DNA of 64,000 nt from Halodesulfovibrio aestuarii (lineage in GTDB: Bacteria; Desulfobacterota; Desulfovibrionia; Desulfovibrionales; Desulfovibrionaceae): assembly GCF_050571805.1 (NCBI RefSeq), contig NZ_CP192219.1; one strand, 5' to 3'. The translations under genes were made by a program, and so were the position numbers. Shown in pieces: positions 16,907 through 25,323 of the stretch; position 1 is the stretch's first letter; the number at the start of each line of letters is the position of its first letter. The notes under the pieces were generated by a model that did not search any database, was not told the DNA's origin, and saw nothing but the letters and a program-made list of their open reading frames with translations.

Positions 16907-16943
16907 AAGCAGGTACGCTAACCAAGCCTAACTGCTTTTTTTG
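16907..16943 (+). terminator. Plus-strand hairpin with T7 tract
   Basis: AAGCAGGTA pairs with TAACTGCTT apart from one position, around a loop of about 16 bases, followed by seven T. It reads away from the annotated minus-strand genes. Confidence 0.4.
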
Positions 16944-16975
16944 TGCTATCGGATCTTGTAAAGCCGTTAGACACA

Positions 16976-18082
16976 TTACGCTTCATTTTCAGGCGAGGAG
17001 CATTTTACATGACACACTCCGGAAATGCTTTCTACAGCGTTCGGAAAATATTTACGTTTAAAAAAGAGGGCAACATTAACAAGTGCAATGAGCACCGGAA
17101 CTTCGACCAGAGGGCCAATAACAGCAGCAAAAGCTTCACCTGAATTAATACCGAACACAGCAATTGCAACTGCTATGGCAAGTTCAAAGTTGTTTGATGC
17201 CGCTGTAAAACTCAGAGTTGCAGCTTGCTCGTATGTCGCGTCCGCTTTGAAAGAAAGATAGAAGGAAAGCAAAAACATTACGAGAAAGTATATGGTTAAA
17301 GGAATCGCAATACGCATAACGTCGAGCGGAAGCTGAACAACCATATCACCTTTGAGTGAGAACATAACGACAATGGTGAACAACAGAAACACCAGCGTTA
17401 ATGGACTGATGAGTGGAATGAATGATTGCTCGTACCACTCTTGCCCCTTCAAACGTATCCCTACGAAGCGAGTGATCATCCCACCCAAAAATGGAATACC
17501 AAGATAGATGAAGACACTCTCCGCTATCTGCCCAATTGAAATATCTACTACAGCGCCCTGAAAACCAAACCAATCTGGAAGCACTGTAATAAACAAGTAG
17601 GCATATACGGAAAAGAAGATGACTTGAAAGATGGAGTTAAAGGCTACCAATCCCGCGCAGTATTCAGTGTCGCCCTTGGCAAGGTCGTTCCAGACAATAA
17701 CCATGGCGATACACCGGGCAAGGCCAATTAGAATAAGGCCTACCATGTATTCATGATACCCGGAGAGAAACGTTACAGCCAGCCCGAACATCAAAATTGG
17801 ACCGATAATCCAGTTCTGCACGAGTGACAGGGCGAGGATCTTAACATTACAAAAGACCTGACCAAGTTGTTCATACTTCACTTTGGCAAGAGGCGGGTAC
17901 ATCATAAGAATAAGACCGATGGCGATGGGGATGTTGGTTGTGCCAACCTGAAATGAGTTTATATGCGTCTTAATATTGGGATAGAAATACCCACCGCCAA
18001 CCCCTATGAACATGGCTAGAAATATCCAGAGTGTTAAATAACGATCCAGAAAAGAAAGTTTTTTCACAACTGAATTGGGCAT
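16976..18082 (-). CDS. Arsenite efflux transporter, ACR3 family
   Basis: A 368-residue inner membrane carrier with about ten hydrophobic segments, belonging to the bile acid/arsenite Acr3 superfamily. The essential TM4 cysteine is C124 in GLARCIAMVIVW, and the conserved Glu is in GPLVEVPVLIALV. It expels As(III). The ATG at 18082 has AAGGAG upstream and begins MPNSVVKKLSFLDRYL, typical of the family. The gene directly upstream on the same strand is a broken arsR, so the normal arsenic-dependent repressor of this operon is probably lost. The C-terminus (VCHVKCSSPENEA) has a Cys pair. Confidence 0.92.
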   Translation of the reverse strand: MPNSVVKKLSFLDRYLTLWIFLAMFIGVGGGYFYPNIKTHINSFQVGTTNIPIAIGLILMMYPPLAKVKYEQLGQVFCNVKILALSLVQNWIIGPILMFGLAVTFLSGYHEYMVGLILIGLARCIAMVIVWNDLAKGDTEYCAGLVAFNSIFQVIFFSVYAYLFITVLPDWFGFQGAVVDISIGQIAESVFIYLGIPFLGGMITRFVGIRLKGQEWYEQSFIPLISPLTLVFLLFTIVVMFSLKGDMVVQLPLDVMRIAIPLTIYFLVMFLLSFYLSFKADATYEQAATLSFTAASNNFELAIAVAIAVFGINSGEAFAAVIGPLVEVPVLIALVNVALFFKRKYFPNAVESISGVCHVKCSSPENEA

Positions 18083-18103
18083 ATTTGCTCCTTGCAGAAC
18101 CAT

Positions 18104-18440
18104 TTAATTACAATTTTTGGTGTTTTTGTTTTCGAGATAGCGGCAAAGACGATGATAATCCCCCGCTGTCTGAGGAGCCATCGGTAAACTTTTCACAGGA
18201 TAGTCATAATGCGAGCCTGTGTAAGATCATCGGGCTCGGCCAAACTACAGTAACCAACTTCCCGCTTCGTCTGCTGACACCCCATCCTGTTTTTTTTCAA
18301 AAAAGACAAATACCTAGAGACCCAAGATTGTGACAACACTAAGGCCTCCATTAGGTCGCAGACACATAGTTCGAACGATTCGCAATCGGGTCGAATAGGC
18401 AAGGGCTTTTCGCTTTAATATTGTAAGTAATTTTGAGCGG
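18104..18440 (-). pseudogene. Decayed arsR repressor
   Basis: Three pieces of an ArsR repressor lie in order but in different frames. First comes KALAYSTRLRI (the alpha-1 signature), then, after a loss of about 20 bases and a frame change, ELCVCDLMEALVLSQSWVSR with the As(III)-binding CVCDL motif and the recognition helix. A stop follows AEPDDLTQARIMTIL, and after another frame change comes the typical ArsR tail DYHRLCRYLENK with a TAA at 18104-18106. This stop abuts the next ATG, as in arsR-acr3 operons. At least two frameshifts and the premature stop make a working protein unlikely. Confidence 0.78.
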
Positions 18441-18477
18441 ATTAACCCACAAGTGCAGTGATAAATAACCATTGAAC

Positions 18478-18499
18478 AATATCAATATGTATTGATATT
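18478..18499 (+). promoter_or_regulatory. Palindromic operator 1 upstream of sahR-ahcY
   Basis: AATATCAATA and TATTGATATT are perfect 10-bp arms around TG. The core is ATCAA-N6-TTGAT. A second copy of the same core lies 65 bases downstream. Candidate SahR binding site. Confidence 0.6.
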
Positions 18500-18545
18500 C
18501 AAGATTGATCTACTTGACTGTATCCCCAACCTTAGATAAAGCTGT

Positions 18546-18561
18546 ATCAACTTTTCTTGAT
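18546..18561 (+). promoter_or_regulatory. Palindromic operator 2 upstream of sahR-ahcY
   Basis: ATCAA-N6-TTGAT with the same half-sites and spacing as operator 1, ending 42 bases before the sahR start. A TTGACT at 18514-18519 lies between the two and may be the -35 of the promoter they control. Confidence 0.55.
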
Positions 18562-18603
18562 GCAATTTAATCAAGACAGCCGAAAATAGCATAGGAATTT
18601 ATT

Positions 18604-19524
18604 ATGTCGACCATACTTCCTGTATTCAAGGCGCTGGCAGATGAAACCCGCCTAAGATTACTGCACGTTCTCAACAGGTACGAGCTAAGTGTAAACGAGC
18701 TTGTAACTATCCTTGAAATGGGGCAGTCCCGCGTTTCCCGCCATCTTAAAATCCTCACAGGAGCCGGTCTGTTAAGCTCCCGTCGTGACGGATTATGGGT
18801 TTTTTACAGTGCGCCAACAGAAGGCGAAGGAAGAGAGTTTATCGACGCTGTTGCACCATTTATCGACAACGACGAAACTCTTGATTCAGATATGGAAATG
18901 GCAGCAACCATTATTGAAGAACGAGTTCGCAAAACAAAACAGTTCTTCAATGCCATTGCCGAAGACTGGGATCAACTCAACCGTGAAGTTATCGGAGAGT
19001 TCGACTTGCCCGGTGCTATTCTCGAGCGTATGCCGCGCTGCAAAGTTGCTGTAGATTTAGGCTGCGGAACAGGAACTCTGCTTGAGCGCATGTTAGAGCG
19101 TTCGCTTAACATTATCGGCGTTGACGGTTCTCCCCGCATGTTAGAACTTGCAAAACGCAGACTTGTTGAAGATGAAGACCGCGTATCATTACGTATCGGT
19201 GATCTTGAACATCTTCCATTACGCGATGGCGAAGCAGATTTCGCGACCATCAACATGGTATTGCATCACCTTTCCCACCCGGGAAAATCGCTAAAAGAAA
19301 TCCGACGCGTTCTCCGCAAAGGCGGCCTGCTTGTGCTTGCCGACTTTGATAAGCACGACAACGAAAAGATGCGTGCGGACTACGGTGACCGCTGGCTCGG
19401 TTTTGATATGACAAATTTAGCTCTTAAACTCACAGAAGCTGGCTTTGCATTGCGCCAAAGTTCATTGCACCCTGTGCGCAACGGGCTGACAATTCATCTT
19501 ATTGTAGCAGAAAATACACAATAA
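18604..19524 (+). CDS. sahR: ArsR-family regulator fused to a SAM methyltransferase (SahR-type)
   Basis: A 306-residue two-domain protein. Residues 1-95 are an ArsR/SmtB winged helix (FKALADETRLRLLHVL; recognition helix MGQSRVSRHLKIL) without the metal-binding CxC motif. Residues 115-300 are a class I methyltransferase with the SAM motif VDLGCGTGTLLE at 150-161 and VLHHLSHP. It precedes ahcY by 22 bases. SahR regulators of proteobacteria sense S-adenosylhomocysteine and repress SAM-cycle genes, and this fused form next to ahcY fits the Desulfovibrio version (family knowledge). The methyltransferase fold probably serves as the SAH sensor, but catalysis is possible. Confidence 0.82.
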   Translation: MSTILPVFKALADETRLRLLHVLNRYELSVNELVTILEMGQSRVSRHLKILTGAGLLSSRRDGLWVFYSAPTEGEGREFIDAVAPFIDNDETLDSDMEMAATIIEERVRKTKQFFNAIAEDWDQLNREVIGEFDLPGAILERMPRCKVAVDLGCGTGTLLERMLERSLNIIGVDGSPRMLELAKRRLVEDEDRVSLRIGDLEHLPLRDGEADFATINMVLHHLSHPGKSLKEIRRVLRKGGLLVLADFDKHDNEKMRADYGDRWLGFDMTNLALKLTEAGFALRQSSLHPVRNGLTIHLIVAENTQ

Positions 19525-19546
19525 ATTTCTTAGGAGAAATTGAGAA

Positions 19547-20986
19547 ATGACTGACGCAAACCGCGCTATCAAGCTTGACCTGAGCCTTGAAAATAAAGTC
19601 GCTGACATGTCTCTTGCTGACTTCGGCCACAAAGAAATGCAGATTTCTGAACGTGAAATGCCGGGCCTCATGGAGACCATCAAAAAATACGGCGAAAGCA
19701 AGCCACTGAAAGGTCTTAAAATCATGGGCTCCCTGCACATGACAATCCAGACCGCTATGCTCATCAAGACTCTGCACGCCCTTGGCGCAGATATCCGTTG
19801 GGCTTCCTGTAACATTTTCTCCACACAGGATCATGCTGCAGCAGCTATTGTTGATTCCGGTATGGCAAAAGTTTTCGCATGGAAAGGCGAAACTCTTGAG
19901 GAATACTGGTGGTGCACTGAGCAGGCTCTCACATGGCCTGACGGTTCCGGCCCGGACCTCATCGTGGATGACGGCGGCGACGCAACCATGCTTATCCACA
20001 AAGGCGTTGAAGCAGAAAAAGACAATTCCCTCGTTGAAAAAGCATACGACAACAAAGAGTTCCAGATCGTTATGGATCGTATCGCTCTGTCCCTTCAGGA
20101 AAATCCTGGCAAATGGACCCGTATTGCTGAAAAAATAAAAGGTGTTTCTGAAGAAACCACCACCGGCGTTCACCGTCTCTACCAGATGGAAAAAGAGAAT
20201 GCTCTTCTTTTCCCTGCAATCAACGTTAACGACTCTGTTACCAAATCTAAGTTTGACAACCTCTACGGCTGCCGCGAATCACTTGCTGACGGTATCAAAC
20301 GCGCTACCGACATCATGATTGCTGGTAAATCCGTTGTTGTTCTCGGTTACGGTGACGTTGGTAAAGGTTGTGCACAATCTATGCGCGGATTCGGTGCTCG
20401 CGTTGCGATTACTGAAATTGATCCTATCTGCGCACTTCAGGCTGCAATGGAAGGCTACGACGTTGTTACACTCGAAGACGTAGTTGAATCCGCAGATATC
20501 TTTGTGACTGCTACCGGTAACTTCAATGTTATCACCGGAGCACACATGGAAAAAATGAAAGACGAAGCTATCGTTTGTAACATCGGTCACTTTGATAACG
20601 AAATCGATATGGCTTACCTTGAAGGTGACAACGGTTGTTCCGTTCTCAATATTAAGCCTCAGGTAGATAAATGGACTCTCCAGTCCGGTCGCAGCATTAT
20701 CGTACTTGCAGAAGGCCGTCTCGTTAACCTCGGTTGCGCAACAGGTCACCCATCTTTCGTAATGTCCAACTCCTTCACCAACCAGGCACTTGCTCAAATC
20801 GAGCTTGCCTCTAATGATTCCCTCGAGAACAAGGTATACACCCTGCCTAAACACCTCGACGAAGAAGTTGCACGTCTTCACCTTGATCGTCTTGATGCGA
20901 AACTCACCAAGCTTACCAAAGCTCAGGCAGAGTACCTCGGCATCGACCAAAACGGTCCGTTCAAAGCAGATCACTACCGCTACTAA
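19547..20986 (+). CDS. ahcY: S-adenosylhomocysteine hydrolase (adenosylhomocysteinase)
   Basis: A 479-residue NAD-dependent enzyme that splits S-adenosylhomocysteine into homocysteine and adenosine, relieving inhibition of methyltransferases. Recognisable parts are the substrate region ASCNIFSTQDHAAAAI, the NAD Rossmann loop VVLGYGDVGKGCAQSMRGFGA, GHFDNEID and the C-terminal KADHYRY. AGGAGA precedes the ATG. It is translated right after sahR and would be repressed by it; a strong terminator ends the operon. Confidence 0.98.
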   Translation: MTDANRAIKLDLSLENKVADMSLADFGHKEMQISEREMPGLMETIKKYGESKPLKGLKIMGSLHMTIQTAMLIKTLHALGADIRWASCNIFSTQDHAAAAIVDSGMAKVFAWKGETLEEYWWCTEQALTWPDGSGPDLIVDDGGDATMLIHKGVEAEKDNSLVEKAYDNKEFQIVMDRIALSLQENPGKWTRIAEKIKGVSEETTTGVHRLYQMEKENALLFPAINVNDSVTKSKFDNLYGCRESLADGIKRATDIMIAGKSVVVLGYGDVGKGCAQSMRGFGARVAITEIDPICALQAAMEGYDVVTLEDVVESADIFVTATGNFNVITGAHMEKMKDEAIVCNIGHFDNEIDMAYLEGDNGCSVLNIKPQVDKWTLQSGRSIIVLAEGRLVNLGCATGHPSFVMSNSFTNQALAQIELASNDSLENKVYTLPKHLDEEVARLHLDRLDAKLTKLTKAQAEYLGIDQNGPFKADHYRY

Positions 20987-21007
20987 GCCGGTATTGGACA
21001 TAGAAGT

Positions 21008-21047
21008 AAAAAAAGGCTGTTTCTTTAAAAAGAAACAGCCTTTTTTT
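21008..21047. terminator. Bidirectional terminator between ahcY and the MOSC gene
   Basis: A 14-bp stem, AGGCTGTTTCTTTA-type arms flanked by A7 and T7, lies between the convergent ahcY and MOSC genes and can stop both transcripts. Confidence 0.9.
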
Positions 21048-21086
21048 ACACATACTCACTGGAAAAACTTGTGCCGTAACACATTA

Positions 21087-21512
21087 CTATAGCAATGTTA
21101 TTTCATCTCCAGTATGGATCTCACCGCCCTTAAGGACTCGTGCAAAAATACCTTCAGTTGGCATCACACAAAACCCGACAGCTTTATGTATTTCACATTT
21201 GGAATGGCATTTCTTACCAATCTGGGTCAGCTCAAGTAATGTTGAACCAATAGAAAACTGTTGTCCAACACGTAAAAAAGTAATTGGAAATCCGCTTACA
21301 AGTAAATTTTCAGCAAAATCTCCTGCCTTCAGGGTCGGCAGCTTATGACGCATTTTATCCACGCTTTCAACAGCAAGCAAACTTACTTGTCTACCGCTAC
21401 CGGCATGTGCATCACCTTCAATTCCGTGCTCTTCAATGAGCACAGCTGACTCAACGGGCTTTTTCTGCTCACCTTTTTTCTTGCTTATACAAATAGCTAA
21501 GACTTTCCCCAT
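21087..21512 (-). CDS. MOSC domain protein
   Basis: A 141-residue stand-alone MOSC domain (MGKVLAICISKKKGEQKKPV...HGIEGDAHAG), with the family cysteine region IGKKCHSKCEIH and the tail GGEIHTGDEI. MOSC domains act in molybdenum cofactor handling and related sulfur-carrying reactions; this short type often accompanies molybdopterin genes. An in-frame GTG at 21515 directly before the ATG at 21512 is the alternative start. The nearest Moco gene in this window is moaC at 57.5 kb. Confidence 0.85.
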   Translation of the reverse strand: MGKVLAICISKKKGEQKKPVESAVLIEEHGIEGDAHAGSGRQVSLLAVESVDKMRHKLPTLKAGDFAENLLVSGFPITFLRVGQQFSIGSTLLELTQIGKKCHSKCEIHKAVGFCVMPTEGIFARVLKGGEIHTGDEITLL

Positions 21513-21700
21513 CACGACACCCCGTTATTCATAATAAGAATGGAAGAATACATACAGTCCGTTGTAAGTAAAGTACGCAACATTACTACTACACTACCAT
21601 CTTTATATTCTAGAGTACACATTGGCACAAAACAACGCACCTACACAAACTTATTCACTATTTCCATACCATAAGAAACACTCACCACCACATTGAATAT

Positions 21701-21733
21701 AAAAAAGGCCAACCTATAAAGCAGGTTGACCTT
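21701..21733 (-). terminator. Intrinsic terminator of the MerR-like gene
   Basis: Read on the minus strand, GGTCAACCT pairs with AGGTTGGCC, followed by TTTTTTATAT. It starts 36 bases past the stop of the MerR-like gene. Confidence 0.82.
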
Positions 21734-21768
21734 CAGAAAATCATAACAATATTTTTTAGTCAGCCCCG

Positions 21769-22764
21769 CTAGCGGGAGTAGACATCTGTAATAAAATCTT
21801 GCAGCGCACCGGGGGTAATTTCATGTCCGTTTGTGGTCATATCTTTAATTACCATAACTGCCCCGCGCAGCGTGGACGTTTGCGCCATGGTCAGACATAT
21901 GTTGTGTGGAACCTGAGCCCGTTCCTGTAGAAGATCGAGCTGCCAGCCGAAATTATTTTCTGACCAATGAATTGTATAGCAATCCTCCTCAACAAAGTGG
22001 GTCATAAGCGACGCTCTCAAATCGTTGAGGGTAATGCGGCTATTCCCGCGTCCATGCAGTGGAGTATATTCCCCTTCCCTTTCCTGAATAAGGAGCGGGA
22101 GTGCAAGAATGTTGCGTGGTGGATCATGCGAAATAGCCTCCCGCAATGGCACCAGCCTATGTACTGTCGCTTTCTGCACCTGATCTTCAACCTGTTGAGA
22201 GGAGGCTGAGGATTGACCAGCGGCAGTATTAGCAGAAACAGTACAGGAAATAGCATCCCACAATGCTTCAGTACGTTCCGTTAAGACTCGGAGCTCAGTA
22301 AGCACAGGATCAGCTGCCGGTCTTTCTTCTGATGAACTTATATCTGCAAGCCCCAGCTGCTGTAAGCGCGATTCGATCGCATTCATTTTTTTCAGCATCT
22401 GTTCCTGCTTCAAAGAAAGATTCACCATACTCGTAGCAAGGCTACTCATGGCCTGCTTATAGTCATCAGGCAAAACAACTTCCACAACTTCATTTTCCTC
22501 TTCTGGTTCCTCAAAAACCGGAGGAGCAATAAAGTCAAAGCGTTCAGCAAGCCGCTGATGTGTTTCTTCGATTGAAAGGCCGGAGCTAAATAAATCGCGT
22601 ATAATACGACACACTTCAAGAGCCTCTTCGGTGAATTGAATCGGCTTTCCCTTGCTCGCTACAGGAATACAATCTGGAAACTTGCGTCTGTAACTTTTAA
22701 CAGTCGTCTCTGAAACACCCAAAATTCGGGCAATTCTTTTGTGAGTCAAAGGCATATGGCTCAT
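21769..22764 (-). CDS. MerR-like helix-turn-helix protein with unknown C-terminal domain
   Basis: A 331-residue regulator candidate. Residues 4-75 form a MerR-type winged helix (THKRIARILGVSETTVKSYRRKFPD, then FTEEALEVCRIIRDLFSSGLSIEETHQRL). Residues 105-135 look coiled-coil (VNLSLKQEQMLKKMNAIESRLQQLG), and the last 120 residues (HRLVPLREAISHDPPRNILALPLLIQ... to the end) are a domain I do not recognise, rich in Trp and His. GAGGAAATC places the start at 22764. A short palindrome TATCG-TAAT-CGATA (22795-22808) just upstream could be its own operator. Ligand unknown. Confidence 0.68.
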   Translation of the reverse strand: MSHMPLTHKRIARILGVSETTVKSYRRKFPDCIPVASKGKPIQFTEEALEVCRIIRDLFSSGLSIEETHQRLAERFDFIAPPVFEEPEEENEVVEVVLPDDYKQAMSSLATSMVNLSLKQEQMLKKMNAIESRLQQLGLADISSSEERPAADPVLTELRVLTERTEALWDAISCTVSANTAAGQSSASSQQVEDQVQKATVHRLVPLREAISHDPPRNILALPLLIQEREGEYTPLHGRGNSRITLNDLRASLMTHFVEEDCYTIHWSENNFGWQLDLLQERAQVPHNICLTMAQTSTLRGAVMVIKDMTTNGHEITPGALQDFITDVYSR

Positions 22765-23592
22765 GATTTCCTCGCAACTTCAGTAGTATAACGGTATCGT
22801 AATCGATAAGTTATTTACCCCAAGAGTGCAACTATCCGGTCGCAACAAGCAATATATACTGTTCCTTTGATAGCTGCATCGTACTGCTTAATAGTGCACC
22901 ACGCGCATTTTGCACACTACCCTCCAAAAGAACAAGATATTTACTGCAATACTTGGCATCCATTACCCCACAAAAAGGGCAAAAAACAGTCAGCTGACCT
23001 CCCTGCCTGTTGCAACAAACTACGAGCTGCCATTACGCAGTACCATTGTCACGTTCTATCCAAAACAACAATGACCGGATTGTCATTATCGTTTCTGCAT
23101 TGTTTTCAATACGTGTACGATACTACCCGGTTAAACAACTGCATCCGCACGGCTACATATTAACAACCTGTTGTAAAATTTATTCTTTTAATAAAAGGAT
23201 GTTATCTATGTTATCAACAATGTGTTTATAATATGTCACTATTTTGTTCATAACTTTTAGGTTACGAACATTTTTAAGAACATTTTAGAAACAATGTAAT
23301 AACGCTGATGATTTCGGCTAGCTAAAGCACTTACCAAGCGTACTCATTAAAAATTTTATCATGCAATGTTATCCTAAAGACTTAAACAAAAAAGGGCTGC
23401 CCTACCTTATGAGGACAACCCTTCTCAATTTATTGAAAAGCTATGAAGCATCAACCGCAAGTCCACACAACCAACTGCCTGAACTCGCAATTACAAGCTT
23501 TCATCGATTGTTAATGCTTTTACCATTACGCTGACAAGTACCTGCGGAGATATCGCTCTAATAGGCATCGCCGAAGGCAAACACACAAGTGC
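22765..23592. other. Long intergenic region
   Basis: 828 bases between two minus-strand genes. I see no coding frame worth calling. It holds a possible MerR operator at 22795-22808 and the ilvD terminator at 23386-23423; the rest is AT-rich with no tRNA or recognised RNA. Confidence 0.45.
23386..23423 (-). terminator. Terminator downstream of ilvD
   Basis: On the minus strand AAGGGTTGTCCT pairs imperfectly with AGGGCAGCCCTT and a T tract follows. It is about 170 bases past the ilvD stop and of the same GGGCTGTCC type as those at 27194 and 32627. Confidence 0.65.
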
Positions 23593-25260
23593 TTATTTGT
23601 ACACAGCACCAGAGGAAGCACTTTTAACCATCCGGCTGTAGCGCTTGAGCAAAGGTGACGTGATTTCTTTTTCCAGCGGTTTCCAGCCTTTTTTCCGTTC
23701 TTCAATTGTTGCTTCGTCTACAAGCAAATTAAGTTTACGCTCAGGAATATTGATTTCAACCTTATCGCCTTCTTCCACAAACGCAATCATGCCGCCGTCT
23801 GCTGCTTCCGGAGAAACGTGACCGATTGCCGCACCGCGGGTACCACCGGAGAAACGTCCATCCGTGATGAGCGCAACATCGGAGCCGAGTCCAATGCCGG
23901 CAATTGCGGCTGTTGGTGACAGCATTTCACGCATACCCGGACCACCTTTAGGCCCTTCGTAGCGAATGATAATTGCATCACCTTTGTTGATCTTCTGTCC
24001 CATGATGGCTTCGAATGCTTCTTCTTCAGAGTTAAACACGCGCGCATTCGCTGTACGTACCATCATTTCCGGAGCTACTGCGGACTGCTTTACTACGGCA
24101 CCTTCAGGAGCAAGGGAGCCGTAGAGAATTGCGATGCCACCTTCTTTGGAATATGGATTTTCGATTGGACGAATAACTGTTGGATCACAGTTAGCGGCCT
24201 TCATCTCTGTTAGATTTTCGCCGAGAGTTTTACCTGTAACGGTCATTACGTCGAGGTTGAGTGCGTCTACTTTCCGCAGTTCAGCGAGAACAGCGGGAAT
24301 ACCACCAGCTCTGTGGAGATCCTGAATATACTGATCTCCGGCTGGAGAAAGCTTACAGAGATTTGGTGTTCTTTTGCTGATCTTATCGAAAAGCTCGAGT
24401 GAGATATCAAGATTTGCTTCACCGAACACGGCAGGCAGATGCAATACAGTGTTGGTGGAACAACCGAGCGCCATGTCTGCGGTGATTGCGTTGGAAACAG
24501 ATGCTTCCGTCACAATATCACGCGGGCGAATGTTCTTTTCAAGCAGTTCCATAACTTTGAAACCGGCTGTTTTTGCAAGACGGATACGTGCAGCAGATGT
24601 TGCAGGAGTAGTTCCGTTACCCGGCAAGGCAAGGCCGATGGTCTCAGAGAGACAGTTCATAGAGTTTGCAGTGAACATACCGGCACAAGAACCGCAGCCC
24701 GGACATGCAGTCTCAGAAAGGTCTTCAAGCTCGTCTTCTGTCATTTTGCCAAGTTTTACCTGACCTACGCCTTCAAACACATTGATAAGGTCAGCACCAC
24801 CGCCGCCTTTGGTTGTTCCTGCCGCCATCGGGCCACCGCTGACAAGTATGGATGGTACGTTCATACGCAGCATAGCCATGAGCATACCCGGAACGGATTT
24901 GTCACAGTTTGGAATAAACACAAGAGCGTCAAATGGGTGTGCAGTTGCCATAATCTCAATAGAATCAGCAATCAGCTCACGACTTGGAAGCGAGAAGCGC
25001 ATGCCCTCATGGTTCATGGCAAGACCGTCACATACCGCGATAGCAGGAAACTCCATAGGAGTACCGCCAGCAGCCCTAATTCCGGCCTTTACAGCATCCG
25101 CAATGGTATCCAGATGAATATGACCGGGAACCACCTCGTTGGCTGCATTAACAACACCCACAAGCGGGCGGGAAATTTCTTCGCGTGTAAGCCCGAGAGC
25201 ATACAGTAAGGAGCGATGCGGCGCTTTTTCAAGGCCGCCTGTCATTTTTTTACTACGCAT
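23593..25260 (-). CDS. ilvD: Dihydroxy-acid dehydratase
   Basis: A 555-residue Fe-S enzyme of branched-chain amino acid synthesis that dehydrates 2,3-dihydroxyisovalerate and its homologue. The cluster cysteines are recognisable in IPNCDKSVPG and ACPGCGSCAGMFTANSMN. GRFSGGTRG near the C-terminus is a family signature. I start it at the ATG at 25260, which gives the standard N-terminus MRSKKMTGGLEKAPHRSLL and has AGGA upstream; the frame remains open to 25290. It follows ftsX on the same strand after about 60 bases, with no obvious functional tie. Confidence 0.97.
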   Translation of the reverse strand: MRSKKMTGGLEKAPHRSLLYALGLTREEISRPLVGVVNAANEVVPGHIHLDTIADAVKAGIRAAGGTPMEFPAIAVCDGLAMNHEGMRFSLPSRELIADSIEIMATAHPFDALVFIPNCDKSVPGMLMAMLRMNVPSILVSGGPMAAGTTKGGGGADLINVFEGVGQVKLGKMTEDELEDLSETACPGCGSCAGMFTANSMNCLSETIGLALPGNGTTPATSAARIRLAKTAGFKVMELLEKNIRPRDIVTEASVSNAITADMALGCSTNTVLHLPAVFGEANLDISLELFDKISKRTPNLCKLSPAGDQYIQDLHRAGGIPAVLAELRKVDALNLDVMTVTGKTLGENLTEMKAANCDPTVIRPIENPYSKEGGIAILYGSLAPEGAVVKQSAVAPEMMVRTANARVFNSEEEAFEAIMGQKINKGDAIIIRYEGPKGGPGMREMLSPTAAIAGIGLGSDVALITDGRFSGGTRGAAIGHVSPEAADGGMIAFVEEGDKVEINIPERKLNLLVDEATIEERKKGWKPLEKEITSPLLKRYSRMVKSASSGAVYK

Positions 25261-25323
25261 AGTTAAGCTTCCTGTAGTGTTTCTGGTCAATCAAAATATT
25301 TGCTGCTGCAACAGCGCACAGCA

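Larger units (their letters stand above)
16347..16975. other. Intergenic region with plus-strand terminator-like hairpins
   Basis: No convincing gene in 630 bases. Two hairpins with T tracts face the plus strand (16748-16768 and 16907-16943), although both flanking genes read on the minus strand. They could end a small unannotated plus-strand RNA or be remnants. Confidence 0.4.

Noticed and set aside
18604..19524. Arsenic-responsive ArsR regulator controlling the nearby exporter
   Set aside because: It lacks the CxC metal motif, is divergent from the exporter and is fused to a methyltransferase next to ahcY, so a SahR role fits better.
24439..25209. Plus-strand frame of 256 codons opposite ilvD
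   Set aside because: It lies entirely inside ilvD, has a biased composition from its codon usage and no family features.
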